Positions 8,666 through 17,588 of a stretch of DNA of 64,000 nt are shown piece after piece. Below the pieces are notes generated by a model, which did no database searches, was not told the origin of the DNA, and saw only the letters and a program-made list of their open reading frames with translations. Made by a program: the position numbers and the translations under genes. Position 1 is the stretch's first letter, and every line of letters begins with the position of its first letter. The DNA comes from Pontibacter silvestris (GTDB lineage: Bacteria; Bacteroidota; Bacteroidia; Cytophagales; Hymenobacteraceae), in the NCBI RefSeq assembly GCF_020907275.1, contig NZ_JAJJWI010000001.1, positions 1-64,000 on the forward strand, written 5' to 3'.

Positions 8666-9532
8666 GTGGTAACGAAACTCTCCCTCAAATCCATAGGTGG
8701 CGTCATTATAGTATTAAAGATAAGCTTAATCCTGTACCTCATTTTAAAAGTCTTGGTGTATTCTGATAGTGCTACCGAAGCATGGACGTTAGACAGCAGC
8801 TTTTTTATTTTTGTAGTGGCTGGCTTCTTGGCACAACTTATAGACGGCACGCTCGGTATGGCCTATGGAATCAGTTGCTCCACTTTATTGCTGAACTTTG
8901 GCATTCCGCCTGCAGTAGCTTCGGCAAGTGTTCACACAGCTGAGGTATTTACCACAGGTGTGTCAGGCTTGTCGCATTTGTTTCTCAATAATGTAAATAA
9001 AAGCCTGTTCTTTAAAATTGCTGTACCTGGTTCCATAGGTGCTATAATAGGTGCTTACCTAGTGTCAGACATTTTTGATGGCGGTGTGATAAAGCCATAC
9101 ATCTCTTCTTATTTGCTGATAATGGGAGTAGTGTTGGTTGTAAAAAGTTTTAAGCCCGTAAAGGCGAAAGAAGAAGTGAAGAGGCTGTCGCTTTTAGGTT
9201 TTGTGGGAGGTTTTTTAGATGCTATCGGTGGGGGAGGCTGGGGACCCATTGTGTCTACAAATCTTATTTTTCAGGGCAAGACCCCTAAAGAAACTATCGG
9301 GACGGTAAACACTGCAGAGTTTTTCGTGGCTTTTTTCAGTACGGGAGTTTTCCTTTTCTTTGTCGGCATAGACAGCTGGAAAGTAATTATAGGTCTTATT
9401 ACGGGGGGAGTCGCAGCTGCCCCAATTGGAGCCATAGCCGCTAAAAAGGTAGAAGCCAAAACATTGATGTTATCAGTTGGGTTATTGATTGTTACCATTT
9501 CGGTTTATACGATTTATAAAAGTATTTTTTAA
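8666..9532 (+). CDS. TauE/SafE-family sulfite/sulfonate exporter-like membrane protein
   Basis: A 288-residue protein with about eight membrane segments. The conserved TauE motifs are clear: FLAQLIDGTLGMAYGISCS near residue 55, ASVHTAEVFTTGVSGLSHL, and in the second repeat GGFLDAIGGGGWGPIVST. The family exports sulfite, sulfonates or related anions. The start is a GTG at 8666; an upstream ATG at 8655 is closed by a stop after five codons. The 278-bp AT-rich gap from the Rrf2 gene could hold its regulated promoter. Confidence 0.88.
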   Translation: MVTKLSLKSIGGVIIVLKISLILYLILKVLVYSDSATEAWTLDSSFFIFVVAGFLAQLIDGTLGMAYGISCSTLLLNFGIPPAVASASVHTAEVFTTGVSGLSHLFLNNVNKSLFFKIAVPGSIGAIIGAYLVSDIFDGGVIKPYISSYLLIMGVVLVVKSFKPVKAKEEVKRLSLLGFVGGFLDAIGGGGWGPIVSTNLIFQGKTPKETIGTVNTAEFFVAFFSTGVFLFFVGIDSWKVIIGLITGGVAAAPIGAIAAKKVEAKTLMLSVGLLIVTISVYTIYKSIF

Positions 9533-9594
9533 TGAATATCCTTTATAAAGATTAGAGAAAAGCATAAATAGTATATAGAAGTACCGTGTTGACG

Positions 9595-9636
9595 ATGCCA
9601 GAATTATCATTGAAATTTTAATGATGATTCCGGCAT
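9595..9636. terminator. Imperfect hairpin between the exporter gene and nudC
   Basis: The segment from ATGCCAGAAT to ATTCCGGCAT folds into a 17-bp stem with two mismatches and an AT-rich loop. There is no strong T-run, so it may be a weak terminator or an mRNA-processing hairpin just 18 bp before the nudC ATG. Confidence 0.4.
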
Positions 9637-9654
9637 TTGACGTAAAAGGGAACT

Positions 9655-10596
9655 ATGGATAATTTTTTTTCTGGAAGTACATTAGACCGCCTTTCCGAAC
9701 AACGGAAAAACGAAGAGCTGATGCAGGAGCTTTGGGATAGAGAGTCCTCGTTGTTTGTAGTAGTAAGTGATGCAAAGAGCCTTTTACGACAAGGCAATAC
9801 CGAAGCAGTGTTCCTGAACCATCAGCAAGTTAAGGAATTGGCTGAGATAGCAAAAGTGCGGGTGCTTTTGGGCGTAGAAGAGGGCGTTGCCTATTTTGCT
9901 TTAGGTTTTGAAAAGCAGCAGGAAGAGATAGCGCCTTATTTAACGGATGGTGCCGTGTTGGCAGATCTTAGAACTACTGCAATGCTACTGCCACGGCCTC
10001 AGAGCACTTTGTTAGCTTACGCACGCGGCATAGTACATTGGAACCTACGCCATTCCCACTGCCCTGAATGCGGCAACCTGACCTATAGCACTGAGGCAGG
10101 ACATGTTAGAGCATGTAGCAACTGCTGCAAGCGCCAGTTCCCCCGGACAGATACTGCTATTATTGTGCTTATTTCTGAGGGGGATGCATGTCTGCTGGGA
10201 AGGCAGCCACAATGGCCAAAAGGTATGTACGCAACTGTAGCAGGTTTCCTGGAGCCCGGAGAGCCTTTGGAGGAAGCTGTAGCCCGTGAAACTCTGGAAG
10301 AAACAGGCGTAGAGTTGGAAAACATCCGGTATCATTCATCGCAGCCCTGGCCATTTCCGGCATCAATTATGGTTGGTTTTACGGCTACGGCACGTAACCG
10401 CAATATAAGAGTTGATAGCCATGAGCTGGAAGATGCCCGTTGGTTTACGAGGGATGAAATTGTTGACGGCTTACAAAATAATAGCCTCATTTTGCCGCCC
10501 CCTGTTTCTATCGCTTATCGCCTTATCAGAGATTGGTTTAACCAGGACACGAACTATAACTTTGCTGAACTGCTGGAAGGGCTGGCGCAGCGGTAA
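9655..10596 (+). CDS. nudC: NAD+ diphosphatase NudC (NADH pyrophosphatase / RNA NAD-decapping enzyme)
   Basis: A 313-residue Nudix hydrolase that splits NAD(H) into NMN(H) and AMP; NudC enzymes also remove NAD caps from RNA. A zinc ribbon is formed by Cys136, Cys139, Cys154 and Cys157. The Nudix box begins at Gly197 (GFLEPGEPLEEAVARETLEE) and has all required acidic residues. The NudC signature SQPWPFPAS follows, which separates it from other Nudix enzymes. It is cytoplasmic. The SDR gene lies 150 bp downstream on the same strand. Confidence 0.95.
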   Translation: MDNFFSGSTLDRLSEQRKNEELMQELWDRESSLFVVVSDAKSLLRQGNTEAVFLNHQQVKELAEIAKVRVLLGVEEGVAYFALGFEKQQEEIAPYLTDGAVLADLRTTAMLLPRPQSTLLAYARGIVHWNLRHSHCPECGNLTYSTEAGHVRACSNCCKRQFPRTDTAIIVLISEGDACLLGRQPQWPKGMYATVAGFLEPGEPLEEAVARETLEETGVELENIRYHSSQPWPFPASIMVGFTATARNRNIRVDSHELEDARWFTRDEIVDGLQNNSLILPPPVSIAYRLIRDWFNQDTNYNFAELLEGLAQR

Positions 10597-10746
10597 ATGA
10601 TGTGGTAGAGATAACAATAAACCTTGTCTGGAGAAAAAGAAGTATAAACTAAGAGGAAAACCTTTTGAACCCTTTGCTGCCAGAGCTCTAAACGCTTGCG
10701 GAAGGTTTCGTAATTTAGGCGAATTAAAATCAAAAAGATCATTAGA

Positions 10747-11484
10747 ATGAATTTATCAGGAAATACAATATTAATTACAGGTGGCGGATCAGGAATAGGC
10801 TTGGCATTCGCAGAACGATTTTTGAAAGCTGGTAGTAAAGTCATCATCTGTGGCCGTAGACAAGAAACATTGCTGGAGGCAAAACAGAAATATCCGGAGC
10901 TGCATACCCGCGTGTGTGATGTGGCGAAAGAGTCTGAGCGTGTTGATTTGTTTAATTGGGCAACAAGTGAATTTCCTGATTTGAATGTGCTTGTTAACAA
11001 TGCAGGTATTCAGCGGCGGGTACCTTTTGTGGGCAATACCGAAGAGTGGAGCAAGCATCAGCAGGAAATAGCCATCAATCTGGAAGCTCCGATTCACCTG
11101 GCTATGTTGTTTATCCCGCTTTTAGATAAACAGGAGAATGCGGCTATTATTAACGTTACTTCCGGGCTGGCATTTATCCCTCCTGCTTTTGCAGCAGTCT
11201 ATGGTGCAACCAAAGCCGCCCTTCATTCCTTTACAATGTCCTTAAGACATCAGTTATCTAAATCAAACATCAAGGTTATTGAAGTTGCACCGCCTGCCGT
11301 GCAAACAGATCTTGGCGGAGTGGGGCTACATACATTTGGCGAACCGCTCGATGAGTTTGCGGATTCTGTTATAAAGGACATAGAAGAAGGCAAGCTGGAA
11401 ATTGGCTATGGCTCCTCAGAGAGAGCAAGAAAAGCATCCAGGGAAGAGATTGATGCTATCTTCGCCCAGATGAATAATCGCTAA
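10747..11484 (+). CDS. Short-chain dehydrogenase/reductase (DltE-like)
   Basis: A 245-residue classical SDR. It has the nucleotide-binding GGGSGIGLAFAERF motif at the N-terminus, NNAG near residue 86, and the catalytic YGATK (Tyr and Lys). The Arg residues after the second strand (CGRR) suggest NADP preference. The overall shape resembles the DltE/YdfG-like oxidoreductases common in Bacteroidota. The substrate is unknown. A DsbA-like gene starts 56 bp downstream and may be co-transcribed. Confidence 0.88.
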   Translation: MNLSGNTILITGGGSGIGLAFAERFLKAGSKVIICGRRQETLLEAKQKYPELHTRVCDVAKESERVDLFNWATSEFPDLNVLVNNAGIQRRVPFVGNTEEWSKHQQEIAINLEAPIHLAMLFIPLLDKQENAAIINVTSGLAFIPPAFAAVYGATKAALHSFTMSLRHQLSKSNIKVIEVAPPAVQTDLGGVGLHTFGEPLDEFADSVIKDIEEGKLEIGYGSSERARKASREEIDAIFAQMNNR

Positions 11485-11539
11485 GCAGGTCAAAAACAGG
11501 TACGGGTTTTGATTATAGGTACTAAAAAGAACTGAACTT

Positions 11540-12250
11540 ATGAAAGTAAATATTTGGTCAGATATAATGTGTCCGTTTTGCTACATCGGAAAGCGGAAGT
11601 TTGAAAATGCACTGGTGCAATTTTCAGGAAAAGAGGAGGTAGAGGTAGAGTGGCATAGCTTTCAGCTACAGCCGGATGTGCAACAGGTACCTGGAAAAGA
11701 CCTCTATGACTTTTTTGCCGAAATAAAGGGAACAAGCCGTGAGGAAGCGAAGCAGATGAATGATCACATGGCAAATATGGCTAAAGAAGTTGGCCTGAAC
11801 TACGACTTCGACCATGCTGTTGTCGCCAATACGTTTGATGGGCATCGCCTCATCCATTTAGCAGCTAAGCATGGCCTGCAGGATCAGGCAAAAGAAAGGT
11901 TGCTGTCTGCCTATTTTACAGAAGGCAAAAATATTCAGGATCAGGATACGCTGGTACAGTTAGGAGCAGAGGTGGGCCTTCAGGAGGAAGAAGTTCGTGC
12001 AATGCTGGTTTCAGATGCTTTTGCCTACGAGGTAAAAGCAGACATCCAGAGTGCACAGAATCTTGGTATCCGGGGAGTGCCTTTCTTTGTGATTAACCAT
12101 AAATACGGCATTTCAGGAGCACAGCCCAGCGAGTTATTCCTGGAAGCTTTGCAAAAGGTTTGGCAAGAAGAGCAATCTGCCGTAGCTGCCCCTGTAGATA
12201 CAAAAGGTAGTGATGACGCTTCCTGTTCGGACGGAGCCTGTGCTGTGTAA
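11540..12250 (+). CDS. DsbA-family oxidoreductase, FrnE-like
   Basis: A 236-residue thioredoxin-fold protein with a CPFC active site (Cys11, Cys14) in MKVNIWSDIMCPFCYIGKRK. A helical insert follows, and a cis-Pro loop GVPFFVI closes the thioredoxin fold. There is no signal peptide, so it is cytoplasmic, as in FrnE/2-hydroxychromene-2-carboxylate isomerase-like members linked to disulfide exchange and oxidative stress. The C-terminal tail carries two extra cysteines (SCSDGAC), which may serve in thiol exchange or metal binding. Confidence 0.9.
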   Translation: MKVNIWSDIMCPFCYIGKRKFENALVQFSGKEEVEVEWHSFQLQPDVQQVPGKDLYDFFAEIKGTSREEAKQMNDHMANMAKEVGLNYDFDHAVVANTFDGHRLIHLAAKHGLQDQAKERLLSAYFTEGKNIQDQDTLVQLGAEVGLQEEEVRAMLVSDAFAYEVKADIQSAQNLGIRGVPFFVINHKYGISGAQPSELFLEALQKVWQEEQSAVAAPVDTKGSDDASCSDGACAV

Positions 12251-12280
12251 AGAACAGGCATGGTGATTTTATAATGGGCG

Positions 12281-12328
12281 GCACCAGAGGTATGAAAAAA
12301 AATCGTGCTTTCTGGTGCTGTTGTTTTG
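12281..12328 (+). terminator. Terminator after the DsbA-like gene
   Basis: Arms GCACCAGA (12281-12288) and TCTGGTGC (12311-12318) are followed by TGTTGTTTTG. Confidence 0.6.
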
Positions 12329-12425
12329 TGAGTTAAAAATCAAGCGCTTATAAAGGTAACTACTGTGGACGTGAGTCTAGAAGTAGTAATGCTGATTAAA
12401 AAAAAGCTATCAAATGTTTGTTATG

Positions 12426-12437
12426 TTAAACGATTAA
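12426..12437. promoter_or_regulatory. Probable LacI-family operator upstream of the lacI-type gene
   Basis: TTAAACGATTAA is a near-palindrome centred on CG, the hallmark of LacI-family operators. It is almost the reverse complement of the site at 13811-13826 in front of the kinase gene; the shared core is GCTTAATCGTTTAA. Its position 56 bp before the ATG suggests autoregulation. Confidence 0.6.
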
Positions 12438-12492
12438 GCTTATTATTAACATTTGAATAGGTACAACACAAAATATATAGCCTGAGATAGGC

Positions 12493-13515
12493 ATGAAAAG
12501 AAAAGTCTCTTTAAAGGATATAGCACAACATGTAGGAGTTTCTACTGCCTTGGTTTCTTATGTACTAAATAACCAGGAAAAGGAAAAGAGGGTAGGGGAA
12601 GAAATGGCTGCCAGAATCAGAAAGGCAGCCGGAGAACTTAATTATCAGCCTAACCAGATTGCTAAAAGTTTAAAGAGCGGTAAGACATATACCATTGGTT
12701 TAATTGTAGCAGATATATCAAACCCTTATTCTGCCAACATTGCCCGTATTATTGAAGATGAAGCTAAGCGAAATGGCTACACAGTTATTTTTGGCAGCTC
12801 TGATGAGAATGCAGATAAGTCTTGGGACCTGATTAACGTACTGCTTAACCGGCAGGTAGACGGCTTTATTATTGCCCCATCAGAAGATTCTGAATCGCAG
12901 ATACTTTATCTGAAAGAGAACAATATTCCAGTTGTGCTTATTGACCGTTATTTTCCTTCTGTTCCTGCAAACTATGTCGCTATTGATAATTGTAAGGCAG
13001 CTTATGAGGCCGTTATGCACCTCATTCGGAATGGGTACAGGCGCATAGGTATGATCACTTATAAAACAAAGCTGTTTCATTTGCAGGAGCGGGTCAAAGG
13101 CTATCAAAAAGCGATAGAAGACAGTAATCTTTTAGATGACCAAAGTTTGATAAAAGAAGCAAGGGAAAGCAACCTGAAAGAAGAAGTGCAGCAACAGATA
13201 GATGAACTACTCTCCTTAAGTGAGCCTATAGATGCGTTGTTTTTTGCGTCTAATAAGTTGGCTGTTAATGGGCTAAAGCACATAAAGAATTTAAAAATAA
13301 TGGTGCCCGAAAAACTTGCTATTGTAGGGTTTGATGAAACAGAGGCCTATGATTTATATCACTGCCCTATAACATATGTTAAGCAACCTATGCTGGAGTT
13401 AGGTCGAAGTGCTGTAAAACTTTTACTGGATGTTATAAAAGATGACAGTGTAAAAGATATAAGTAACCTGGACACGGAGCTTATTATAAGGGAGTCGTCC
13501 GGGAATAAAAAATAA
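12493..13515 (+). CDS. LacI-family transcriptional regulator
   Basis: A 340-residue sugar-responsive regulator. The N-terminal helix-turn-helix is SLKDIAQHVGVSTALVSYVLN, followed by the hinge helix NQIAKSLKSG and a periplasmic-binding-protein-like effector domain (TIGLIVADISNPYSANIARI onward). It heads the ketose cassette and is flanked by two matching CG-centred operator-like palindromes, one before its own gene and one before the kinase gene. A perfect-stem terminator separates it from the kinase, so it is a separate transcription unit. The effector is likely a ketose or its phosphate; this is inference from the neighbours. Confidence 0.92.
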   Translation: MKRKVSLKDIAQHVGVSTALVSYVLNNQEKEKRVGEEMAARIRKAAGELNYQPNQIAKSLKSGKTYTIGLIVADISNPYSANIARIIEDEAKRNGYTVIFGSSDENADKSWDLINVLLNRQVDGFIIAPSEDSESQILYLKENNIPVVLIDRYFPSVPANYVAIDNCKAAYEAVMHLIRNGYRRIGMITYKTKLFHLQERVKGYQKAIEDSNLLDDQSLIKEARESNLKEEVQQQIDELLSLSEPIDALFFASNKLAVNGLKHIKNLKIMVPEKLAIVGFDETEAYDLYHCPITYVKQPMLELGRSAVKLLLDVIKDDSVKDISNLDTELIIRESSGNKK

Positions 13516-13568
13516 TGCGGTTATGCACCACCTCTGGTTTTAGAGCTAAGATGAGTTGGTGAGGTGTT

Positions 13569-13617
13569 TTACTTAAATAGTTAAAACAAAGTTTTAACTA
13601 TTTAAGTAACTTTTTTT
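13569..13617 (+). terminator. Strong terminator after the LacI-type gene
   Basis: Perfect 19-bp arms (13569-13587 and 13591-13609) with a 3-nt AAA loop are followed by C and seven Ts. Confidence 0.85.
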
Positions 13618-13810
13618 GGCTTACAAGTGTTTGTGTAATAGCAGGCTTTAATTTTGGGAAATTAATAGTTTTAAAGAGAAGTTACTATTCACACCTTAAA
13701 ACTATTTTGGCATTTGTTTTCCAACTTATAAAAGTCAGATGCACTCAAAGTGATATTAGAGAAATTTTGTCGATGGTTCTATATATGAGAATCTTTTTTT
13801 TGCAAACTTT

Positions 13811-13826
13811 GCTTAATCGTTTAAGC
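13811..13826. promoter_or_regulatory. Probable LacI-family operator upstream of the kinase gene
   Basis: GCTTAATCGTTTAAGC is a 16-bp palindrome with perfect 6-bp arms around a TCGT centre. It matches the site before the regulator gene over 13 bases in reverse orientation. It lies 108 bp upstream of the kinase ATG. Confidence 0.65.
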
Positions 13827-13933
13827 TGTTCAATGCGAACTGGTGCAGCCTTTTAAAGTTTTAAATAGGACTCATATAAAGAAAACAAAATCAGTAGCTT
13901 AATTATATAACTAACTTTAACATAATCTCAATC

Positions 13934-14851
13934 ATGAATAAATCTGCCGATAAAAGTACCGTTGTCTGTTTTGGTGAAATCTTATGGGACATTTTACCTG
14001 TAGCTGCAAAACCAGGTGGGGCACCTATGAATGTAGCTTATCATTTGAACAAGTTAGGAGTTGATACCAAGTTAGTGAGCCGTGTAGGGGATGATGAAGC
14101 AGGAGAAGAGCTGCTCAATCTTTTAAAAGGCTGGGGCCTTTCCACAGTTTATTGTCAACAGGATAGAGAACACACAACAAGTGAGGTACATGTGGTGGTG
14201 GATGAGAATAACGAGGTTAGCTACGATATCCTTTACCCTGTGGCCTGGGATTATATTGCTTTCAAAGAAGAATTAGTACCGTTGCTGCGTAACGCTAACG
14301 CCTTTGTTTTTGGAAGCCTGATAACACGAAACCATGTTTCGCACCAGACACTGTTGAAGATGCTAGAAATATCTTCTTACAATGTTTTTGATGTGAACCT
14401 TCGGGCACCTTATTACAAAAAAGAAACTGTTGGGCAGCTACTGGAGCAAACAAACCTGCTGAAGCTGAATCAGGCAGAGTTAGAGCTGGTAACGAGTTGG
14501 TTTAGCCAGGATTGTACTAGAGAGGCTGAACGTATTAAACTACTCCAGGACCGGTTTCAGATAAAGGAAATAATAGTGACAAAAGGTAGCAAAGGAGCCT
14601 CCTATTACACGCCTTTTTCCCGTGAGGACTCAGTAGCATTTAACATTGAGGTGGCAGATACAGTAGGGAGTGGTGACTCCTTTCTGGCTGCTTTCCTGGC
14701 TAAAAGGCTCGAAAAGGAACACCCTAAAGTAGCCTTGTCTTACGCTACAGCACTGGCTGCTTTTGTAACCATGCATCATGGTGCGTGCCCTGATTATAAC
14801 CTGAATTCACTGGAAGACTTCAAAAGGAATAAGGAGCTGCAAAAGCTTTAA
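13934..14851 (+). CDS. PfkB-family carbohydrate kinase, probable fructokinase
   Basis: A 305-residue ribokinase-fold sugar kinase. The N-terminal motif GGAPMNVAYHLNKLG and the C-terminal motif ADTVGSGDSFLAAFLA (catalytic Asp in GSGDS) define the family, and VCFGEILWDILP at the start is typical of fructokinases. It would phosphorylate a ketose in the cytoplasm using ATP. It is followed closely by the permease and epimerase genes. Fructose is the likeliest substrate if the epimerase makes fructose, but other ketoses are possible. Confidence 0.88.
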   Translation: MNKSADKSTVVCFGEILWDILPVAAKPGGAPMNVAYHLNKLGVDTKLVSRVGDDEAGEELLNLLKGWGLSTVYCQQDREHTTSEVHVVVDENNEVSYDILYPVAWDYIAFKEELVPLLRNANAFVFGSLITRNHVSHQTLLKMLEISSYNVFDVNLRAPYYKKETVGQLLEQTNLLKLNQAELELVTSWFSQDCTREAERIKLLQDRFQIKEIIVTKGSKGASYYTPFSREDSVAFNIEVADTVGSGDSFLAAFLAKRLEKEHPKVALSYATALAAFVTMHHGACPDYNLNSLEDFKRNKELQKL

Positions 14852-14950
14852 TCAAGCTAACAGAGCTTCTGTTTCCGCTTGTCATCACCTAATTATGATG
14901 ATAAGCTCAGGATAAATCATAAGAAAGAAAATTTAAATACAAACGATCTC

Positions 14951-16255
14951 ATGCACAAGGTTAAATCAATAGTACAAGCCAAAGCATCTGTTTCAGAAAA
15001 TAATAGTCCTCAAGTTTCTGTAAAGAGTAAACCTTCCTTTACAGAAAAGAAATATGTTGTTACCCTCATTTTTGTTGTCTCCTTGTTCATGTTGTGGGGC
15101 ATTGCCATTACGATGGGTGATGTACTGAACAGGCATTTCCAGAACGTACTGAATGTTTCTAAATCTCAGTCGGGGCTGGTACAGTTCTCAATTTTTGGTG
15201 CTTATGCCATTATGGGAATTCCGGCGGGGCTTTTTATGAAAAAGTATGGCTACAAAAAAGGTGTGCTACTGGGGCTGGTGCTGTATGCGTTAGGAGCTTT
15301 TCTTTTTGTGCCGGCTGCCGACAACGAATCCTTTGTTTTTTTTAGAATAGCCTTATTTGTGCTGGCTTGCGGGCTGGCTACTTTGGAAGCGGTAGCGCAT
15401 CCTTTTGTGGCCTCGCTTGGTGACCAAAGAACCAGTGACCAGCGCATGAACTTTGCACAAGCTTTTAATGGCTTAGGTGCAGTTTTAGGCCCCTTGATTG
15501 GCGGCTTCTTCCTGCTTAGTGCCGGAGAAGGAGCAGCAGGTGGTTTAGGCTCTATTAAGTTGCTATATACAGTTATAGGAGCGGTAATTGCTAGTATTGC
15601 AATTGCTTTTTCTTTTGTAAAAGTGCCGCCTCTTACAGATGCACATGCTGTAGATATCGATGCTTTTGAAGTTGCCGCAGAACCCGGTAAAGCCGTAGCG
15701 CCAAAGACTTTATTTCAGCACAAACATTTTTTGTGGGCGTTTGTGGCGCAGTTTTTTAATATAGCGGCGCAGGGTGGCGTTTGGGCTTACTTTATTAACT
15801 ATGGTGTCGAGCAGGTTGGGCTCACCGACGAAAGTGCTGCTTACTATTTTGCTTTTAGTATGGTGATGATGATGGTAGGCCGTTTTGTGGGAACCTTCCT
15901 GATCAGGTATATTGCTCCTAACAAACTGCTGGCAGCATTTGCAGTTGCTAATATGCTAATGTGTATCATCGTAGCTCAAAGCTGGGGATGGTCATCTTTT
16001 ATAGCTCTCTTGATGATTAACTTTTTCTTAAGCATTATGTACCCAACCATATTCAGCCTTGGCCTGAAAGATCTGGGACGGCATACACAACAAGCTTCTT
16101 CCTTTATTGTGATGGGTATGTTTGGTGGTGCTGTGTTTCCCCCGATCATGGGCCTTGTAGCGAATCACGATGTGGCTTCTGCTTATTATTTACCAATTCT
16201 TTGTTATGTAGTTGTTTTCCTGTTTGCAGTAAAGCTTTATAAAGTACGGGCTTAA
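14951..16255 (+). CDS. FucP-type sugar:H+ symporter (MFS)
   Basis: A 12-segment major facilitator of the fucose/glucose/galactose permease group, 434 residues from the ATG at 14951. An in-frame TTG at 14879 would give 458 residues; the ATG is preferred because the extra stretch is hydrophilic and non-conserved. Family signs are FMLWGIAITMGDVLNRHFQ near the first membrane segment and ALGAFLFVPAA in TM3-4. Residues of the TM5 segment (ATLEAVAHPFVASLG) fit the FucP group, where a proton-coupled acidic residue in the first segment is conserved. It probably imports the ketose used by the adjacent kinase and epimerase. Confidence 0.88.
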   Translation: MHKVKSIVQAKASVSENNSPQVSVKSKPSFTEKKYVVTLIFVVSLFMLWGIAITMGDVLNRHFQNVLNVSKSQSGLVQFSIFGAYAIMGIPAGLFMKKYGYKKGVLLGLVLYALGAFLFVPAADNESFVFFRIALFVLACGLATLEAVAHPFVASLGDQRTSDQRMNFAQAFNGLGAVLGPLIGGFFLLSAGEGAAGGLGSIKLLYTVIGAVIASIAIAFSFVKVPPLTDAHAVDIDAFEVAAEPGKAVAPKTLFQHKHFLWAFVAQFFNIAAQGGVWAYFINYGVEQVGLTDESAAYYFAFSMVMMMVGRFVGTFLIRYIAPNKLLAAFAVANMLMCIIVAQSWGWSSFIALLMINFFLSIMYPTIFSLGLKDLGRHTQQASSFIVMGMFGGAVFPPIMGLVANHDVASAYYLPILCYVVVFLFAVKLYKVRA

Positions 16256-16347
16256 CTCAGTTACATTGCTTACAATATGACGGCTGCCGGGCTAGGTTAC
16301 ATTAACTGGCAGTTTCAGCCAATTCACAACAAGTAAATTTATTATAT

Positions 16348-17220
16348 ATGATGCCGAAATTTGGAGCTTCCATACTTTCCTGGATTCCTAAATGGACACC
16401 CGAAGGAGGGCTATATGCTATTCAAAAAACAGCCAGCAGTGGTTTTGATATAGTAGAGATTTCTCTTCCTGCTTCTATGGACTTTGATGCCAAAACTGTA
16501 AAAAAGCAGTTAGCTAAACATGGTATCGAAGGGCGCTGCTCTCTTATTCTGCCTAAAGATTGTCACTTGCCACATTACCCAAAGCAGGCAACACAACTAC
16601 TGAAAAAAGCTTTGGACAAGGTAGAGGCTATGGGAGGTAACTTTCTGGGAGGAGTTTTATATGCTGCCATAGGTAGTTTTACTGGAGCACCTTGCACAGA
16701 TGCTGAAAAAAATATGCTGCAGGATGTGTTATCTGAAGTAGCCGACTATGCCAGGCTACGGGATATAACTCTTGCTTTAGAACCAGTAAACCGATACGAA
16801 AGCTATGTGCTGACTTCGGCAGCAGAAGTACTTCAGTTAACAGATAGAATGCATGTTGATAACATAGGACTTATGTTGGATACTTTTCACATGAACGTTG
16901 AGGAAAGCAATTTTTTTGGCCCTGTTGTGCAGGCAGGGGATAAGCTGAAGTATTTACACATAACAGAAAGCGATCGTGGTATGTTGGGTGAAGGCAATGT
17001 GCGGTGGGATGATCTTTTTAAAGCTTTAGCGGCCATTAACTATGCAGGACCTTTAGTACTGGAAAACTTTTCTTCCCATTTAAAGGAGTTGGTTGGCCCT
17101 ACCTCTCTTTGGCGTAAATCAAAATACGATCCAGAGGCTTTGGCAAAAGGTAGTTTAGCTTTTATGAAGAAAAAGGCTAAGCAATGGAACATAGGTGCAT
17201 CTGCAACTTTGGAAATCTAA
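16348..17220 (+). CDS. D-tagatose/D-allulose (psicose) 3-epimerase-family enzyme
   Basis: A 290-residue TIM-barrel enzyme. The metal-site residues of the ketose 3-epimerase family are all present: Glu145 (LEPVNRYES), Asp178 (LDTFHMN), His204 (YLHITESDRG) and Glu239 (VLENF). Their spacing of 33, 26 and 35 residues equals the spacing I recall for the Agrobacterium D-psicose 3-epimerase ligands (150, 183, 209, 244). It should swap C3 stereochemistry of a ketohexose or related sugar with Mn or Co in the cytoplasm. It ends the regulator-kinase-permease-epimerase cassette. Confidence 0.85.
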   Translation: MMPKFGASILSWIPKWTPEGGLYAIQKTASSGFDIVEISLPASMDFDAKTVKKQLAKHGIEGRCSLILPKDCHLPHYPKQATQLLKKALDKVEAMGGNFLGGVLYAAIGSFTGAPCTDAEKNMLQDVLSEVADYARLRDITLALEPVNRYESYVLTSAAEVLQLTDRMHVDNIGLMLDTFHMNVEESNFFGPVVQAGDKLKYLHITESDRGMLGEGNVRWDDLFKALAAINYAGPLVLENFSSHLKELVGPTSLWRKSKYDPEALAKGSLAFMKKKAKQWNIGASATLEI

Positions 17221-17588
17221 CTCCGGGGCAGGATGTATCAATTAATAGCCCTGATAAATGCTTCAAATAAGCTTCTGTTTCATACCTGCTTGAAGCAGAA
17301 AGCTTATTCTGGAAGTCCAGAGATATCTGTTAATAGTCGGTGAAAAATCTGTAATCTGCTTTCACCATCACATGTAATTGGATTAAGTAAGTTGTTCAGT
17401 AGCAGCCAGACAGTTCTTTATCTATAGAAGAGGTTTTTTTATTAGATAAAGAACTTTTCTTTTAACTTCCTGTATTTATCGGCTAACGGATTTAACATGT
17501 AAACGTAAAGGAATCGGGCTTTTTCTATAATTAAACCTAAACCGTTATATCAGTAGCAAGCTGTTTACACTTTTTAGTTATTGTAAAG
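17221..17588. other. Intergenic region with several hairpins
   Basis: The stretch holds an imperfect stem at about 17269-17304 (AAGCTTCTG against CAGAAAGCTT), a short GGTGAAA/TTTCACC pairing at 17339-17366, and a strong terminator at 17412-17462. No gene was seen. Confidence 0.5.
17412..17462 (+). terminator. Strong terminator of the ketose cassette
   Basis: Perfect 13-bp arms AGTTCTTTATCTA (17412-17424) and TAGATAAAGAACT (17443-17455), then TTTCTTTT. Confidence 0.75.

Larger units (their letters stand above)
13516..13933. other. Intergenic control region of the ketose cassette
   Basis: This 418-bp AT-rich stretch holds the strong terminator of the regulator gene (13569-13617) and the LacI-type operator at 13811-13826. 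A shorter CACCTC/GAGGTG pairing lies just after the regulator stop codon. No open reading frame of note was seen. The promoter for the kinase-permease-epimerase unit should be in the right half, but no clear -33/-7 pair was identified. Confidence 0.6.
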
